Both the position numbers and the translations under genes were made by a program. Under the pieces are notes generated by a model. It was given only the letters and a program-made list of their open reading frames with translations. It was not told where the DNA came from and searched no databases. Below, piece by piece: positions 63,284 to 64,000 of a stretch of DNA of 64,000 nucleotides (its first letter is position 1; each line of letters begins with the position of its first letter). Source of the stretch: Cyrtodaria siliqua (Eukaryota > Mollusca > Bivalvia > Adapedonta > Hiatellidae); assembly GCA_037043455.1 (NCBI GenBank), contig JAWPHD010004472.1:62001-126000 (forward strand). Direction: 5' to 3'.

Positions 63284-63334
63284 GTGAGAATTTTAAGAAT
63301 GTGTCACCATGGTAAAATGATTAGCACCTTGGTT

Positions 63335-63628
63335 TAGTAATCCAGGGATCGTACATTCTATCCGAGCCAGGATCGAATTTTGATAGTAATCCAGGGATCG
63401 TACATTCTATCCGAGCCAGGATCGAATTTTGATAGTAATCCAGGGATCGTACATTCTATCCGAGCCAGGATCGAATTTTGATAGTAATCCAGGGATCGTA
63501 CATTCTATCCGAGCCAGGATCGAATTTTGATAGTAATCCAGGGATCGTACGTTCTATCCGAGCCAGAATCGAATTTTGATAGTAATCCAGGGATCGTACG
63601 TTCTATCCGAGCCAGGATCGAATTTTGA
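63335..63628. repeat. 49-bp tandem repeat, six copies, intron 43
   Basis: Unit tagtaatccagggatcgtac + attctatccgagccaggatc + gaattttga, starting at 63335, 63384, 63433, 63482, 63531 and 63580, with at most one or two changes. The sequence just before it (caccatggtaaaatgattag + caccttggttt) completes a tRNA-like SINE head, so the array seems to be an amplified piece of a SINE. Confidence 0.95.
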
Positions 63629-64000
63629 TAAATGTTTGCAATACTTGAAAAATAATTTCTCACGTGACCAATCCTTTGGATAAGACTTAAAACTGAGGAC
63701 TGCTGGCTAATATGCCCAGCGAGGATAAATAAATGCTTATACGCAAGAATGTGATTGTCCTACTATAAATGACCAAAATAGTTGCATGATAAAATCAAGA
63801 ACGGTCAAGTTATTTAGAAGAATGTCTTTCTTCTTCTTTTTAAACTAGCGTCACCCTGCTAGTTTTACAATAACTGAGAAAATACTAAAAAAAGGTTTAT
63901 ATTAAACTAAGATATTTTCAGATTTACTTACACACATCAATATATTTGCAGTTGAAAAAAGATTTCATTCTAGAATAAATTATGATATTATAATTATACA
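63629..64000 (+). other. Intron 43, continuing past the edge
   Basis: AT-rich intron sequence with no recognised exon; the next HYDIN exon lies outside the window. Confidence 0.7.

Overview
The window is animal nuclear DNA. It is AT-rich, with GC-richer exons bounded by AG/GT splice sites, long introns full of minisatellites, tRNA-derived SINE fragments and small inverted-repeat elements. Some repeats resemble types common in bivalve genomes, such as the 'atgccccc...gggggcat' element at 36.06-36.51 kb and SINE tails reading 'ggcgttaaacaccattcaaac'. My inference is a mollusc, probably a bivalve; the species cannot be fixed from sequence alone.

One gene fills almost the whole window on the + strand: the homologue of HYDIN (hydrocephalus-inducing protein), a giant scaffold protein of the central pair apparatus of motile cilia and flagella. 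I assembled 43 coding exons from 3990 to 63283 by reading each exon in frame, requiring acceptor and donor sites, checking that intron phases join, and matching the order of recalled vertebrate HYDIN segments. Together they encode about 2,380 residues, a little under half of a HYDIN of about 5,100 residues. The gene continues past the right edge. At the left, exon 1 has a splice acceptor just before its ATG, so at least one 5' exon lies upstream, perhaps outside the window.

Protein layout: a short N-terminal region (exons 1-2); a series of ASH/MSP-like Ig-fold repeats (exons 3-34), interrupted by an acidic linker (exons 21-23) and by lysine-rich linkers containing very short exons (27, 28, 32); an acidic coiled linker (exons 35-37); an adenylate-kinase-like P-loop domain whose Walker A motif is split by an intron (exons 38-39); a Ser/Gly/Lys-rich linker containing a tandemly duplicated cassette exon (41 and 42); and a conserved segment (exon 43) at the right edge.

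The introns hold about ten tandem arrays and about a dozen inverted-repeat elements. Upstream of exon 1 (1-3985) I see only repeats. I found no convincing second gene, no structural RNA gene and no intact transposase or reverse transcriptase on either strand. The observations most worth following are the exon 41/42 duplication, RFX X-box-like motifs repeated in the minisatellite of intron 8 and approximated in intron 10 of this ciliary gene, local copies of exon edges inside introns (13, 22, 34), and the 228-bp higher-order repeat of intron 21.
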